Source: Variovorax sp. N23 (GTDB lineage Bacteria > Pseudomonadota > Gammaproteobacteria > Burkholderiales > Burkholderiaceae_C). From it: DNA of 64,000 nt. A model generated the notes under the pieces. The model made no database searches. It was given only the letters and a program-made list of their open reading frames with translations, and had not been told where the DNA came from. Shown one piece after another: positions 43,031-51,178 of this stretch. Both the position numbers and the translations under genes were made by a program. The stretch's first letter is position 1. Each line of letters starts with the position of its first letter. The stretch is from contig NZ_JAOOPY010000016.1 of the NCBI RefSeq assembly GCF_025486315.1, positions 84,037 to 148,036 on the forward strand, in the 5' to 3' direction.

Positions 43031-43977
43031 GCAGCGTGAACCACATAGCACGCGCTGCAAATGCCGCCAATGCCGCCACGGCCACGCCGAAGCCCTGGCT
43101 GCTGGACCTCGTCCTGCTCGGCGCGCTGTGGGGGGCGTCCTTCCTCTTCATGCGGATCGCCGCGCCGGAGTTCGGCGCGCTGCCCGCGGCCGCCCTGCGC
43201 GTGGGCATCGCCGCCGTCTTCCTGCTGCCGCTGATGCTGCTGCGCGGCCACGGCGCGGCGCTGGGCCGGCACTGGAAGCCGACGCTGCTCATCGGCGTGC
43301 TGAACTCGGGCCTGCCCTTCGCCTTCTTCTGCTTCGCGCTGCTCACCATCAACAGCGGGCTGGCCGCAGTGATCAACGCGACCGTGCCGATGTTCGGCGC
43401 GTTGATCGCCTGGGCCTGGTTTCGCGAACGGCCCAGCGGCTCGCGCCTGCTGGGCCTGGTGATCGGCTTTGCGGGCGTCGCGATGCTGGCCAGCCGCAGT
43501 GCCGGCCTGCATGCCGGCGCCACCGGCGACCACGCGGCCCTGTGGGCGGTGCTCGCCTGCCTGGCAGCGTGCCTCTGCTACGGCGTGGCCGCGAGCGCGA
43601 CGCGACGCCATCTCGGCGGCGTGCCGCCGCTGGCCACCGCCGCGGGCAGCCAGCTGGGGGCGACGCTGTTCCTCGCGCTGCCCGCGCTGTGGTTCTGGCC
43701 GGCGCAGATGCCGAGCCTGCACGCATGGCTGGCGCTGCTCGCCCTCGGCGTGGCGTGCACCGGCCTGGCGTACATCCTGTTCTTCCGGCTGATCGAGCGC
43801 GCCGGCCCGGCGCGTGCGCTGACCGTGACCTTCCTGGTGCCCGTCTTCGCGGTGTTCTACGGTGCCGTGTTCCTCGGCGAACACGTGACCGCCTGGATGC
43901 TCGGCTGTGCGGCGGTCATCGTCTGCGGCGTGGCGCTGTCGACCGGCCTCGTGAAACTCGGTGCGGCCAAGCCCTGA
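43027..43977 (+). CDS. EamA/DMT family transporter
   Basis: 316 residues, ten hydrophobic segments in two EamA repeats: LLGALWGASFLFMRIAAPEFG at the start of repeat one and LALGVACTGLAYILFFRLIERAGPARALTVTFLVPVFAVFYGAVFLGE in repeat two. Exports or imports small metabolites; substrate unknown. The GTG start overlaps the ogt stop (GTGA) and has GAAGG upstream, so it is translationally coupled to the repair genes although a functional link is not obvious. Confidence 0.9.
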   Translation: MSSVNHIARAANAANAATATPKPWLLDLVLLGALWGASFLFMRIAAPEFGALPAAALRVGIAAVFLLPLMLLRGHGAALGRHWKPTLLIGVLNSGLPFAFFCFALLTINSGLAAVINATVPMFGALIAWAWFRERPSGSRLLGLVIGFAGVAMLASRSAGLHAGATGDHAALWAVLACLAACLCYGVAASATRRHLGGVPPLATAAGSQLGATLFLALPALWFWPAQMPSLHAWLALLALGVACTGLAYILFFRLIERAGPARALTVTFLVPVFAVFYGAVFLGEHVTAWMLGCAAVIVCGVALSTGLVKLGAAKP

Positions 43978-43981
43978 CGAT

Positions 43982-44638
43982 TCAGATCGCGCTGGCCACC
44001 ACGTTGATCGACAGCGCCAGCACGAGCATGTTGAAGGCGAAAGCCAGCACGCCGTGCACGAGCGTGATGCGCCGCATGTCGCGCGAGGTGACCTGCACGT
44101 CGGACACCTGCGAGGTCATGCCGATCACGAAGGAGAAATAGAGGAAGTCGAAGTAGTCCGGGTCGAGCGCGCCGGGGAAGTCGAGGCCTGGCCCGGCCAC
44201 CGTCTTCTGCATCTCGGTCTGGTAGTAGCGGTGCGCGTAGTGGAAGGCATAGATCGTGTGGATCAGCAGCCATGAGGCGCCGAGCGCCGCCAGCGCGAGC
44301 GCGATATGGCCGACGCGCTCGGCGCCCACCATGTCCTTGACCTGCTGAAGCAGCATCGTGATCGCCGCGACGCAGGCGCCGACGGCCGTGAGCATCACGA
44401 CGAGGATCAGCACGTTCGGCTGGTCGAGCGACTGCGAACGCGCCCGGGTGCGCTGGGCGTCGAAGGTCTGTGCGAGCCACCACGCCAGCGCCAGGTACAC
44501 GGCCGTGCCGAAGCTCCACGCCGCCAGGCCGCGTGCGATGCCGCTCAGCGGCCACGGCACGAGCCAGAAGGCCACGCCGGCGATGGCGCCGTAGCCGAGT
44601 CGCTGAAGGCCGGCGGCTTCCGTCAGGTATTTGTGCAT
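43982..44638 (-). CDS. DUF1345 family membrane protein
   Basis: 218 residues with about six hydrophobic segments. Typical family motifs: LIHTIYAFHYAHRYYQ and DPDYFDFLYFSFVIGMTSQVSDVQVTSRDMRRITLVHGVLAFAFNMLVLALSINVVA, reminiscent of a two-pore potassium-channel-like core, though no true selectivity filter is seen. Function unassigned. Converges on the EamA gene with four bases between and follows the MocR gene by 23 bases. Confidence 0.87.
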   Translation of the reverse strand: MHKYLTEAAGLQRLGYGAIAGVAFWLVPWPLSGIARGLAAWSFGTAVYLALAWWLAQTFDAQRTRARSQSLDQPNVLILVVMLTAVGACVAAITMLLQQVKDMVGAERVGHIALALAALGASWLLIHTIYAFHYAHRYYQTEMQKTVAGPGLDFPGALDPDYFDFLYFSFVIGMTSQVSDVQVTSRDMRRITLVHGVLAFAFNMLVLALSINVVASAI

Positions 44639-44661
44639 GGGCCGACTGTAGTGCCGGTGCC

Positions 44662-46086
44662 TCAGCCCGCGCCGCCGGCCAGGCGCCCGAGCGTGGCGAC
44701 AGCCGCTTCGGTGCGATCGTCCCAGGCGTGGCCGTAGTTCAGGCGCACGCAGTTCGCGAAGGCCTGGCTGGCCGAGAAGATCGGGCCGGGCGCCACGCTG
44801 ATGCCGTGCGCGAGCGCCGCGCGGTGCAGGGCCAGCGCATCGACGTGCTCGGGCAGTTCGACCCAGAGGAAATAGCCGCCCACCGGCCGCGTGGCGCGCG
44901 TGCCCGCCGGGAAATGCCGCGCCACCGCCTGCACCATCGGCGCCTGTTGATTCGCCAGCGTGAGCCGCAGCCGGCGCAGGTGCTTGTCGAAGCCACCGCG
45001 CTCGAGGTAGTGCGCCAGGCCCGCCTGCACCGGGGCGGAGGCGCCGAGCGTGCTGGTCAGCTTCGATCGCGCCACGGCCTTGGCATAACGGCCCGGCGCC
45101 GCCCAGCCGATGCGGTAGCCCGGCGCCAGGCACTTCGAGAACGACGAACAGTGCATCACGAGCCCCTGTGTGTCGAAGGCCTTGGCCGGCAACGGCCGCT
45201 TGTCGCCGAAGTACAGCTCGGCATAGACGTCGTCCTCGATCAGCGGAATGCCGTGCTGTGCCAACAGGGCGACCAGCGCCTTCTTCTTGGGCGTCGGCAT
45301 CAGGCTGCCGAGCGGGTTCTGGAAGGTGGTCATGAGCCAGCACGCGGCGGGTGCATGCCGCTCGATCGCATGCGCCAGTGCCGCCAGGTCGACGCCCTCG
45401 CGCGGATGCGTCGGCACCTCGATCGCCTGCAGGCCCAGGCGCTCCAGGGCCTGCAGCGCCCCATAGAACGTCGGTGACTCGACGATGACCGAATCGCCCG
45501 GCCGCGTCACCGCGCCGAGGCAGAGGTTGAGCGCTTCCAGCGCGCCGTCGGTGATGACGATTTCGTCGGTGTGCACCTGCAGGCCATCGGCCAGATAGCG
45601 CTGCGCGATCTGGCGGCGCAGGTCCGCGTTGCCGGGCGTCAGGTCGGCGACCGTGCTCCAGGGGTCGAGCGACTTCGCGCTCGCGGCCAGCGACTGGCCG
45701 AGCCGCGCCCACGGAAACAGCAGCGGGCTGGGAAAGGCCGAACCGAGCGGCACCACCTCGCGCGTCTTGCTGGCGTCGAGGATCTCGAACACGCGGTCGC
45801 TCACGTCGACGGCGATCGACGCATCGGCCGGCTGCGAGCTCAGGTCGGGCTCGGGCGGCAGACGGGCGGCGTCCTCGCCGAGCCCGGCCACGTAATAGCC
45901 CGAGCGCTCGCGTGCGCGGATGAGGCCACGGGCTTCGAGCAGGTAGTAGGCCTGGAAGACCGTCGACGCGCTGACGCCACGGCTGGCGCTGGTGTGGCGC
46001 ACCGACGGCACACGGTCGCCGGGGCGCAGCACGCCGGTGCGGATGGACTCCTCGACATCGGCCGCCAGGGCCTCGTAGCGCTTCAT
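44662..46086 (-). CDS. MocR-type regulator (GntR HTH fused to aminotransferase fold)
   Basis: 474 residues. Winged helix at 1-75: LAADVEESIRTGVLRPGDRVPSVRHTSASRGVSASTVFQAYYLLEARGLIRARERSGYYV. The fold-type I aminotransferase domain follows, with ITDGALEALNLCLGAV, TTFQNPLGSLMP, IEDDVYAELYF and the PLP Lys in HCSSFSKCLAPGYRIGW. Such proteins use PLP-amino acid adducts as signals and usually control a divergent transporter or PLP gene; here the divergent genes encode cytochromes c. Direct GTACCG repeats lie in the intergenic region. Confidence 0.92.
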   Translation of the reverse strand: MKRYEALAADVEESIRTGVLRPGDRVPSVRHTSASRGVSASTVFQAYYLLEARGLIRARERSGYYVAGLGEDAARLPPEPDLSSQPADASIAVDVSDRVFEILDASKTREVVPLGSAFPSPLLFPWARLGQSLAASAKSLDPWSTVADLTPGNADLRRQIAQRYLADGLQVHTDEIVITDGALEALNLCLGAVTRPGDSVIVESPTFYGALQALERLGLQAIEVPTHPREGVDLAALAHAIERHAPAACWLMTTFQNPLGSLMPTPKKKALVALLAQHGIPLIEDDVYAELYFGDKRPLPAKAFDTQGLVMHCSSFSKCLAPGYRIGWAAPGRYAKAVARSKLTSTLGASAPVQAGLAHYLERGGFDKHLRRLRLTLANQQAPMVQAVARHFPAGTRATRPVGGYFLWVELPEHVDALALHRAALAHGISVAPGPIFSASQAFANCVRLNYGHAWDDRTEAAVATLGRLAGGAG

Positions 46087-46182
46087 CGGTCTTGCTCTTT
46101 CCGCGGCCCCTGCGGGGCCCGCCCGCCGCATTGTCTCCGTGCAGGCCCAACTGCTCGGGTCGAATGCCGCACAACTGATGCT

Positions 46183-46197
46183 GTACCGGGTACCGCG
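46183..46197. promoter_or_regulatory. Repeated GTACCG element between MocR gene and cytochrome gene
   Basis: GTACCGGGTACCGCG holds two direct GTACCG copies seven bases apart and also a palindrome GTACC-G-GGTAC. MocR regulators often bind close direct repeats of this kind. It lies about 100 bases from the regulator start. Low certainty. Confidence 0.35.
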
Positions 46198-46267
46198 GTG
46201 AAGCGGACAATGGCCACCCGACCGCCGCGCTCGAACGGCGGCAGAACGCCCTCCACCCCCGACTGCC

Positions 46268-47032
46268 TTGAGCCCTCTGCGCTGCCTCTTCTTGCCCTCG
46301 GCGTTCACCGCCCCCCGTCTGCTGCGCGGCTTGTGGACACTGGCATTCTGCGCACTGGCTTCATCGGCCGGCGCGGCCGGGACGGCACCGGCCGACGCGC
46401 CGGGCGGCATCGCGCAGCGCGTGGCCGCCTGCATCGCGTGCCACGGCCGCGAGGGCGCGAGCGGCAATGCCGCCTTCTTCCCGCGCCTGGCGGGCAAGCC
46501 GGCCGGCTACCTCTACAACCAGCTCCTGAGTTTCCGCGACGGCCGGCGCTTCAACGCCGACATGGTCCATCTGGTGCAGCACCTGTCGGACGACTACCTG
46601 CGCGAGATGGCCGGGTACTTCGCGTCGCTCGACCTGCCCTACCCGCTGGTGCCGCCCGCCAGCGACGCATCCGCCCAGGCGCTGGCGCGCGGCAAGGCGC
46701 TGGCGCTGCAGGGCGACGCGGCACGCGGCATCCCGGCCTGCACGCAATGCCATGGCGCGGCGCTCACCGGCGTGCTCCCGGGCATCCCCCCGCTGGTCGG
46801 GCTGCCACGTCTCTACCTCTCGTCGCAGCTCGGCGCCTGGCTGACCGACGACCGCCACGCGCTGGCGCCCGACTGCATGGCGGCCGTGGGCCGCAAGCTC
46901 TCGACCGACGACGTCAATGCCATCGCGAGCTGGCTGGCCGTGCAGCCCGTGCCCGACCGCGCCAAGCCCGCCGCCGCGCTGCCCGGCCCGCTGCCGATGC
47001 CCTGCAGCGCGATGCCGGCGGCCGCGAGGTGA
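46268..47032 (+). CDS. Periplasmic diheme cytochrome c (c4-like)
   Basis: 254 residues. Signal peptide up to about residue 37 (RLLRGLWTLAFCALASSAGAA). Two heme sites: VAACIACHGREG and IPACTQCHGAAL, each followed by a Met-containing region in the c4/c553 style (RLAGKPAGYLYNQL, PPLVGLPRLYLSSQL). No ATG is available; the TTG at 46268 is the earliest start and leaves a rather long leader, so another start is possible. It is coupled, three bases apart, to the next cytochrome. Confidence 0.85.
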   Translation: MSPLRCLFLPSAFTAPRLLRGLWTLAFCALASSAGAAGTAPADAPGGIAQRVAACIACHGREGASGNAAFFPRLAGKPAGYLYNQLLSFRDGRRFNADMVHLVQHLSDDYLREMAGYFASLDLPYPLVPPASDASAQALARGKALALQGDAARGIPACTQCHGAALTGVLPGIPPLVGLPRLYLSSQLGAWLTDDRHALAPDCMAAVGRKLSTDDVNAIASWLAVQPVPDRAKPAAALPGPLPMPCSAMPAAAR

Positions 47033-47034
47033 GC

Positions 47035-48321
47035 ATGACGATGCGTCGACGCCTCGCCTTCATCCTCATCGGCCTGATCGCCGTGCTGCTGATCGGCGCG
47101 GCCGCGGTGGTCGCGCTCAACCTGCGCGACGAAGCCCCGCTGCCGCCGGATGCGGATGCGCCCTTCAACGCCACGCCGATGCAGATCGAACGCGGCCGCT
47201 ACCTCGCGCTCGCCGGCAACTGCGCGGGCTGCCACACCGTGCGCGGCGGTGCGCCCTATGCCGGCGGCCTGGGCATCGGCACGCCCTTCGGCACCGTGTA
47301 CGCGAGCAATCTCACGCCGGACCGTGCACACGGCATCGGCAGCTGGAGCGCCGCGCACTTCTGGCGCGCGATGCACAACGGTCGCTCGAAGGACGGCCGC
47401 CTGCTCTACCCGGCCTTCCCCTACCCGAGCTTCACACGCATCACGCGCGAGGATTCCGACGCGCTCTACGCCTACCTGCGCAGCGTGCCGGCCGCGGCGA
47501 CGCCGAACACGCCGCATCGCCTGCGCTTCCCCTACGACACGCAGGCCGCGCTGGCCGTGTGGCGCGCCCTCTCGTTCACGCCCGCCACCTTCGTCGCCGA
47601 CGAGGCGCAATCGAGCGAATGGAACCGCGGCGCCTACCTGGTCGAAGGCCTGGGCCACTGCATCGCCTGCCACGGTGCCCGCAACGTGCTGGGCGCCACG
47701 CAGGACAAGCGCGGCCTCTCGGGCGGCCTGATCGCCGGCGAGAACTGGTATGCGCCATCGCTCACCTCGAAGCGCGAAGCCTCGGTGGCCGACTGGGACA
47801 CCCGCCACATCGTGGCGCTGCTGAGAGACGGCGCGGCACCCGGCGCCTCGGTGTCGGGGCCGATGGCCGACGTGGTGTTCCGCAGCACGCAGCACCTGAA
47901 CGACGCCGACCTCACGGCGATGGCCGTGTACCTGAAGAAGCTACCGGGCAGCACACCGGCCCCGGCGGACACCCCAACCCAGCCGCCACGCCGCGATGCC
48001 GGCACCCTGGAGCGCGGCGCCCGCATCTACGACCAGCGCTGCGCCTACTGCCACGGCGACACGGGCCAGGGCGCGGCCGGCGCCTACCCGCCGCTCACCG
48101 GCAACCGCGCGGTGAACCTGGAGACGCCGGTCAACCTGATCCAGATGGTGCGCCAGGGCGGCTTCCTGCCATCGACCGCCGGCAACCCGCGGCCCTTCGG
48201 CATGCCGCCCTTCGGCCACGTGCTCGACGACAACGAGATCGCCGACGTGCTGACCTACGTGCGCAGCGCGTGGGGCAACGACGCGCCGGCAGTGACGGCG
48301 CGGGACACGATGCGGCGCTGA
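47035..48321 (+). CDS. Membrane-anchored triheme cytochrome c (alcohol/gluconate dehydrogenase subunit-like)
   Basis: 428 residues. N-terminal membrane segment 6-28, then three CXXCH sites: CAGCHTVRGG, CIACHGARNV and CAYCHGDTGQ. Spacing and motifs such as NLTPDRAHGIGSWSAAHFWRAMHNGRSKDGRLLYPAFPYPSFTRIT match subunit II of membrane alcohol, aldehyde and gluconate dehydrogenases, which passes electrons to ubiquinone or a terminal oxidase. No dehydrogenase gene is adjacent, so the electron donor must be encoded elsewhere. Confidence 0.88.
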   Translation: MTMRRRLAFILIGLIAVLLIGAAAVVALNLRDEAPLPPDADAPFNATPMQIERGRYLALAGNCAGCHTVRGGAPYAGGLGIGTPFGTVYASNLTPDRAHGIGSWSAAHFWRAMHNGRSKDGRLLYPAFPYPSFTRITREDSDALYAYLRSVPAAATPNTPHRLRFPYDTQAALAVWRALSFTPATFVADEAQSSEWNRGAYLVEGLGHCIACHGARNVLGATQDKRGLSGGLIAGENWYAPSLTSKREASVADWDTRHIVALLRDGAAPGASVSGPMADVVFRSTQHLNDADLTAMAVYLKKLPGSTPAPADTPTQPPRRDAGTLERGARIYDQRCAYCHGDTGQGAAGAYPPLTGNRAVNLETPVNLIQMVRQGGFLPSTAGNPRPFGMPPFGHVLDDNEIADVLTYVRSAWGNDAPAVTARDTMRR

Positions 48322-48378
48322 GGGCATCCGACGTCGGAACGGCCAAAAAAAGCCGGTCGGTCGACCTCGGCGCCCGAC

Positions 48379-48549
48379 GTGGCCTCTGTGCGCGGGGCGG
48401 TCGAGTTCCTGGCGGCCTTTGCCGCTCAGCAGCGGCCCACGCTGCGCAAGAACCTCGGCAACCTCCTGGTGGAACTGGTCGAGCATCCAGACGACCCTAG
48501 CGTCGTCGAGCAGACGATCGCGGACATCGAACGGTTCTTTAGGGAGTAG
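48379..48549 (+). CDS. Possible small protein or gene remnant, unknown
   Basis: From GTG 48379 the frame reads 56 residues, VASVRGAVEFLAAFAAQ to the end TIADIERFFRE, with a helical, amphipathic composition (LRKNLGNLLVELVEHPDDPSVV) that looks protein-like. The frame continues upstream to the cytochrome stop (RPKKAGRSTSAPD), so it may be the end of a truncated gene. No good ribosome site is visible. It lies at the left border of the accessory region. Too short to be certain. Confidence 0.35.
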   Translation: MASVRGAVEFLAAFAAQQRPTLRKNLGNLLVELVEHPDDPSVVEQTIADIERFFRE

Positions 48550-48560
48550 CGACAAGCACA

Positions 48561-48579
48561 ATATCTCAAATTGAGATAT
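48561..48579. promoter_or_regulatory. Palindromic operator of the higBA operon
   Basis: ATATCTCAA-A-TTGAGATAT: two perfect 9-bp arms around one base, ten bases before the higB ATG. The AT-rich box TATGCT that could be the -10 starts inside it (48577). Position and symmetry are those of a HigA/HTH-type antitoxin operator. Confidence 0.75.
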
Positions 48580-48588
48580 GCTTTGATC

Positions 48589-48870
48589 ATGCGCCTCATC
48601 TCAAACAAGGCCTTGACCGAGTTTGCAGCCAAGCACGTCGAGGCGGATGCGCCCTTGCAAGCCTGGCGCAAGATCATCGAGACAGGTGCTTTCTCGAACT
48701 ACGCAGAGCTGAAGAACAGCTTCAACGCGACCGATAAAGTGGGTGACTACTACGTGTTCGATATCGGCGGGAACAAGTACCGCGTGATCTCGGCCATCCA
48801 CTTCGACCGTCAGATGCTGTTCATCCGGCACGTCTTCACCCACAAGGAGTACGACAAATGGAAGCCGTAA
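48589..48870 (+). CDS. higB: HigB-type mRNA interferase toxin
   Basis: 93 residues of the RelE-like HigB family: MRLISNKALTEFAAKHVEADAPLQAWRKIIETGAFSNYAELKNSFNATDKVGDYYVFDIGGNKYRVISAIHF and the ending MLFIRHVFTHKEYDKW, with the basic/aromatic catalytic residues of ribosome-dependent RNases. The ATG at 48589 was chosen over a TTG at 48571 that lies in the operator. Toxin-first order and the 13-base overlap with higA are classic. Lower GC than the surrounding genes. Confidence 0.9.
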   Translation: MRLISNKALTEFAAKHVEADAPLQAWRKIIETGAFSNYAELKNSFNATDKVGDYYVFDIGGNKYRVISAIHFDRQMLFIRHVFTHKEYDKWKP

Positions 48871-49304
48871 TCGACCGCCAAGCTGCTGACGAACTGGCAG
48901 GCCACTTCGCCGCCATCTCGAAGCACGTTCCCCTGCGTCCCGTCCGGTCAGAGGGCGAATACGACGCGGCTGTCGCCTCCTTGAATGCCCTCTTGGATGC
49001 TGGTGCCGCGGATGAATCGCACCCGCTGGCGGACCTCGCGGCGACGCTGGGGGAACTAATCGGCGACTATGACGAGGTGCACTATCCCGGCAAGGATGTC
49101 GCTCCGAGCGAGATGCTTCGCTTCCTCATGGATCAGCATGGACTGAAGCAAACCGATCTCGCGGACGAACTTGGATCGCAGGGGGTCGTCTCGGAGGTCC
49201 TAAACGGAAAGCGCGAGCTAAACCTGCGTCAGATGCGTGCTCTCGCAGGGCGGTTTGCCGTTCCTGTCGCAGTGTTTGTTGAAGATGTGACTCTCCGCTC
49301 CTGA
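48858..49304 (+). CDS. higA: HigA-type antitoxin with XRE helix-turn-helix
   Basis: 148 residues. The N-terminal half (ADELAGHFAAISKHVPLRPVRSEGEYDAAVASLNALLD) and a linker rich in acidic residues lead to a C-terminal XRE domain: LRFLMDQHGLKQTDLADELGSQGVVSEVLNGKRELNLRQMRALAGRFAVPVAVFV. It should bind HigB and repress the operon through the palindrome at 48561. The gene begins inside higB. Same-type proteins are usual partners of HigB toxins. Confidence 0.9.
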   Translation: MEAVIDRQAADELAGHFAAISKHVPLRPVRSEGEYDAAVASLNALLDAGAADESHPLADLAATLGELIGDYDEVHYPGKDVAPSEMLRFLMDQHGLKQTDLADELGSQGVVSEVLNGKRELNLRQMRALAGRFAVPVAVFVEDVTLRS

Positions 49305-49415
49305 TCGGCACGGCAAAAACGTACAGTGGGTCTCGACGAGAGCCACCGGTTCAAGACCTACGCCGAACGGCGGCGAGCGCCACACAGGCAATCTTTCAAT
49401 CGAGGAGCCAGCAAG

Positions 49416-49601
49416 ATGATGATCAACAGCGAGTTTTTCTCCCCAGCTGCGATCCTGACCGCAGCGCTCATAGAGCGGGCGCCACCGGGGACGCTCGTCG
49501 ATCAAGCATGGATGGCTTCGGCATTTGAGGAGGCCTATCGATCGGTCGTTCAAGGCCTCGACCGCGTCGCGAATGAAGAGCGACACCGCACGAAATCGTA
49601 G
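49416..49601 (+). CDS. Small hypothetical protein
   Basis: 61 residues, MMINSEFFSPAAILTAAL at the start and EEAYRSVVQGLDRVANEE near the end; acidic/helical, no membrane segment. GAGGAG lies ten bases before the ATG. An in-frame GTG at 49326 would add 30 residues of basic sequence that look non-coding. No family recognised. It stands in the accessory region after higA. Confidence 0.5.
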   Translation: MMINSEFFSPAAILTAALIERAPPGTLVDQAWMASAFEEAYRSVVQGLDRVANEERHRTKS

Positions 49602-49657
49602 CGGACTGCCGCAAGAGCTAGGAAATCGGCCCGCTTTCGCCAATCCAGGAGACGAGC

Positions 49658-49966
49658 ATGGCATTCCGTTTTCAGAAGCGCATCAAGATCCTGCCTGGCG
49701 TGCGGGTCAACCTCAGCAAGTCAGGCGTGAGCACATCGATCGGGCGGCCGGGCGCCACCGTCAACCTGCGCAAGGGTAAAGTGAAAACCACCGTCGGCCT
49801 GCCGGGCAGCGGGCTTTCCTACTCAACCGAGACTCGAGAGCGCCCTGGGCGACGAGGCTACGCGGTGGGAGGCTTCTTTGCTGGGTTGGTGAAGGGCCTC
49901 GGTCCCATCGGTATCATCGGTTTGATGGTCGCCGTGGTCATCATCGCTGTGCTCGTCTCCCGCTGA
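49658..49966 (+). CDS. DUF4236 protein with C-terminal membrane segment
   Basis: 102 residues. The first 55 match DUF4236: MAFRFQKRIKILPGVRVNLSKSGVSTSIGRPGATVNLRKGKVKTTVGLPGSGLSY, a small beta domain with repeated Gly-Val-Ser units. A hydrophobic segment at about 72-100 (VGGFFAGLVKGLGPIGIIGLMVAVVIIAVLV) anchors it. Function unknown; the family is widespread on accessory DNA. A good AGGAG-like box (CAGGAGACGAGC) precedes the ATG. Confidence 0.82.
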   Translation: MAFRFQKRIKILPGVRVNLSKSGVSTSIGRPGATVNLRKGKVKTTVGLPGSGLSYSTETRERPGRRGYAVGGFFAGLVKGLGPIGIIGLMVAVVIIAVLVSR

Positions 49967-49979
49967 ACTAGGACTCCTG

Positions 49980-50213
49980 ATGGCAGATAAACCCCCAGAC
50001 CCGCAGAACGCACTCACAGTTGTGCCTGTGGCGTCGATCATGATTCTTCGAGAGCTTTTGGTTGAGATCAAACTGTCCAAAGGGCAGCTGAATTTCGATT
50101 CGCTTGTAGATCGAATTTTGGCCAACAGCGATTCCGCGATCGGAAAGGGCCACCCACTATCGGCGCAGCTCGTGAAGTTGCTGATCGATGAAGTGAGGTC
50201 TATCGATGCTTGA
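49980..50213 (+). CDS. Small hypothetical protein
   Basis: 77 residues, MADKPPDPQNALTVVPVASI then a helical stretch LRELLVEIKLSKGQLNFDSLVDRILANSDSAIGKG. No membrane segment or known domain. Lower GC than the chromosome around it. It starts 14 bases after the DUF4236 gene and overlaps the next gene by eight bases, so the three are probably one transcript. Confidence 0.6.
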   Translation: MADKPPDPQNALTVVPVASIMILRELLVEIKLSKGQLNFDSLVDRILANSDSAIGKGHPLSAQLVKLLIDEVRSIDA

Positions 50214-50607
50214 CGTATCGAGTTTCCTCAAACAAATCGAGGAAAGCCGCTCGCCAGGAGGACCACCAAAAGGCCCTTTTGACCCGCCAGCTACGGAGGA
50301 GCACGATAATGGCCCAATGGAAGCTCGCCTCAGTGCGCTTGAAGCGCGACTAGACACGGTAGTTCCGACCTTGGCAACCAGGGCGGACATTTCCGACGTG
50401 CGCGGCGACATTCAGCGCGCTGTCGGGGAGACGCATAAGTGGATGATCGCCACCGTGATCGGGCTCTTCATTGGCTTCGGCGGCATGTTCCTGGCCATGA
50501 GCAACGCGCTTAAGCCCGCGCCTGCTGCTGGCAGCGCTGCGCCAATCGTGATCCAGTTGCCACCCACCCAGACCCCCTCCGCGCCGGCGACGACGCCCAA
50601 GCCCTAG
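50206..50607 (+). CDS. Small membrane protein with coiled coil
   Basis: 133 residues. Pro-rich N-terminus, then a short coiled coil (MEARLSALEARLDTVVPTLATRADISDVRGDIQRAVGETHKWM), a membrane segment at about 82-102 (IATVIGLFIGFGGMFLAM) and a Pro/Ala-rich tail. The layout is common in small phage- or island-borne proteins. It follows the previous gene with an eight-base overlap and is ended by the terminator at 50634. Confidence 0.65.
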   Translation: MLDVSSFLKQIEESRSPGGPPKGPFDPPATEEHDNGPMEARLSALEARLDTVVPTLATRADISDVRGDIQRAVGETHKWMIATVIGLFIGFGGMFLAMSNALKPAPAAGSAAPIVIQLPPTQTPSAPATTPKP

Positions 50608-50633
50608 CGCACCCACATCTCGCCCCCCGCCGA

Positions 50634-50655
50634 GCCCGCCGAGTGCGGGCTTTTT
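50634..50655 (+). terminator. Intrinsic terminator
   Basis: GCCCGC-CGAGT-GCGGGC followed by TTTTT, 27 bases after the membrane-protein stop. Ends the DUF4236 transcript. Confidence 0.88.
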
Positions 50656-50841
50656 CTTGGGCGCCGGAACTGACGGCGCCCCGCCGCCGATTGAGACAAC
50701 TTCCAGCGCGTGAGACTACGTGGCGTTGGCCTGCTTCCTTGCGGCTCGGCATGAGGTTGCGCCCAAGGTGTTTCATAGGGGGAAAGGCAACCACCCGCAG
50801 AGGTGCACTCTCAATCGACGCTTCGGCGCCGGGAGAAATCT

Positions 50842-51024
50842 ATGCAAATCCCATCAGGAAATCTCACGCTGGCTGTAGCCAAGTGGCACCAGGCGTCCGA
50901 CGCATACGCGGTTCAGTTGTCGGCGCTGGAGCACGGCGCGCCAGGGGTCATCGCAGAACTCAATCAGGCCTGCAGGCACCTGCGTGAATGTAAGGCAGCC
51001 GTCGACGCCTTGACCGCACGATAA
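50842..51024 (+). CDS. Small hypothetical protein
   Basis: 60 residues, MQIPSGNLTLAVAKWHQASDAY then helix rich in Ala and Glu with two Cys (NQACRHLRECKAAV). GGGAGA precedes the ATG, which was preferred over the in-frame start at 50803. No family recognised. The 234 bases between 50608 and 50841 otherwise hold only the terminator. Confidence 0.5.
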   Translation: MQIPSGNLTLAVAKWHQASDAYAVQLSALEHGAPGVIAELNQACRHLRECKAAVDALTAR

Positions 51025-51136
51025 GCGTCGTAACGACCGTCATTCGCTGTGGACGGGCCGATCGAATCGAAGTCCAGTACCACCGCAGTGCGCGCCCGCA
51101 TGTGAACTACTGCTCACGCCTCGCAATAATGAATAC

Positions 51137-51150
51137 TTTGGTTAACCAAA
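51137..51150. promoter_or_regulatory. Perfect palindrome upstream of a small membrane protein gene
   Basis: TTTGGTTAACCAAA is a 14-bp perfect palindrome. A further half site CTTGGTTA lies just before the ATG at 51179. It stands in an AT-rich patch and looks like an operator. Confidence 0.5.
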
Positions 51151-51178
51151 TGTCAGCGGCGTAGCTAAACTTGGTTAC

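Noticed and set aside
48322..48370. Direct repeat of the tRNA-Pro 3' end as left attachment site
   Set aside because: Only a short resemblance (CCGGTCGGTCG) was seen, far too little for an attachment-site copy.
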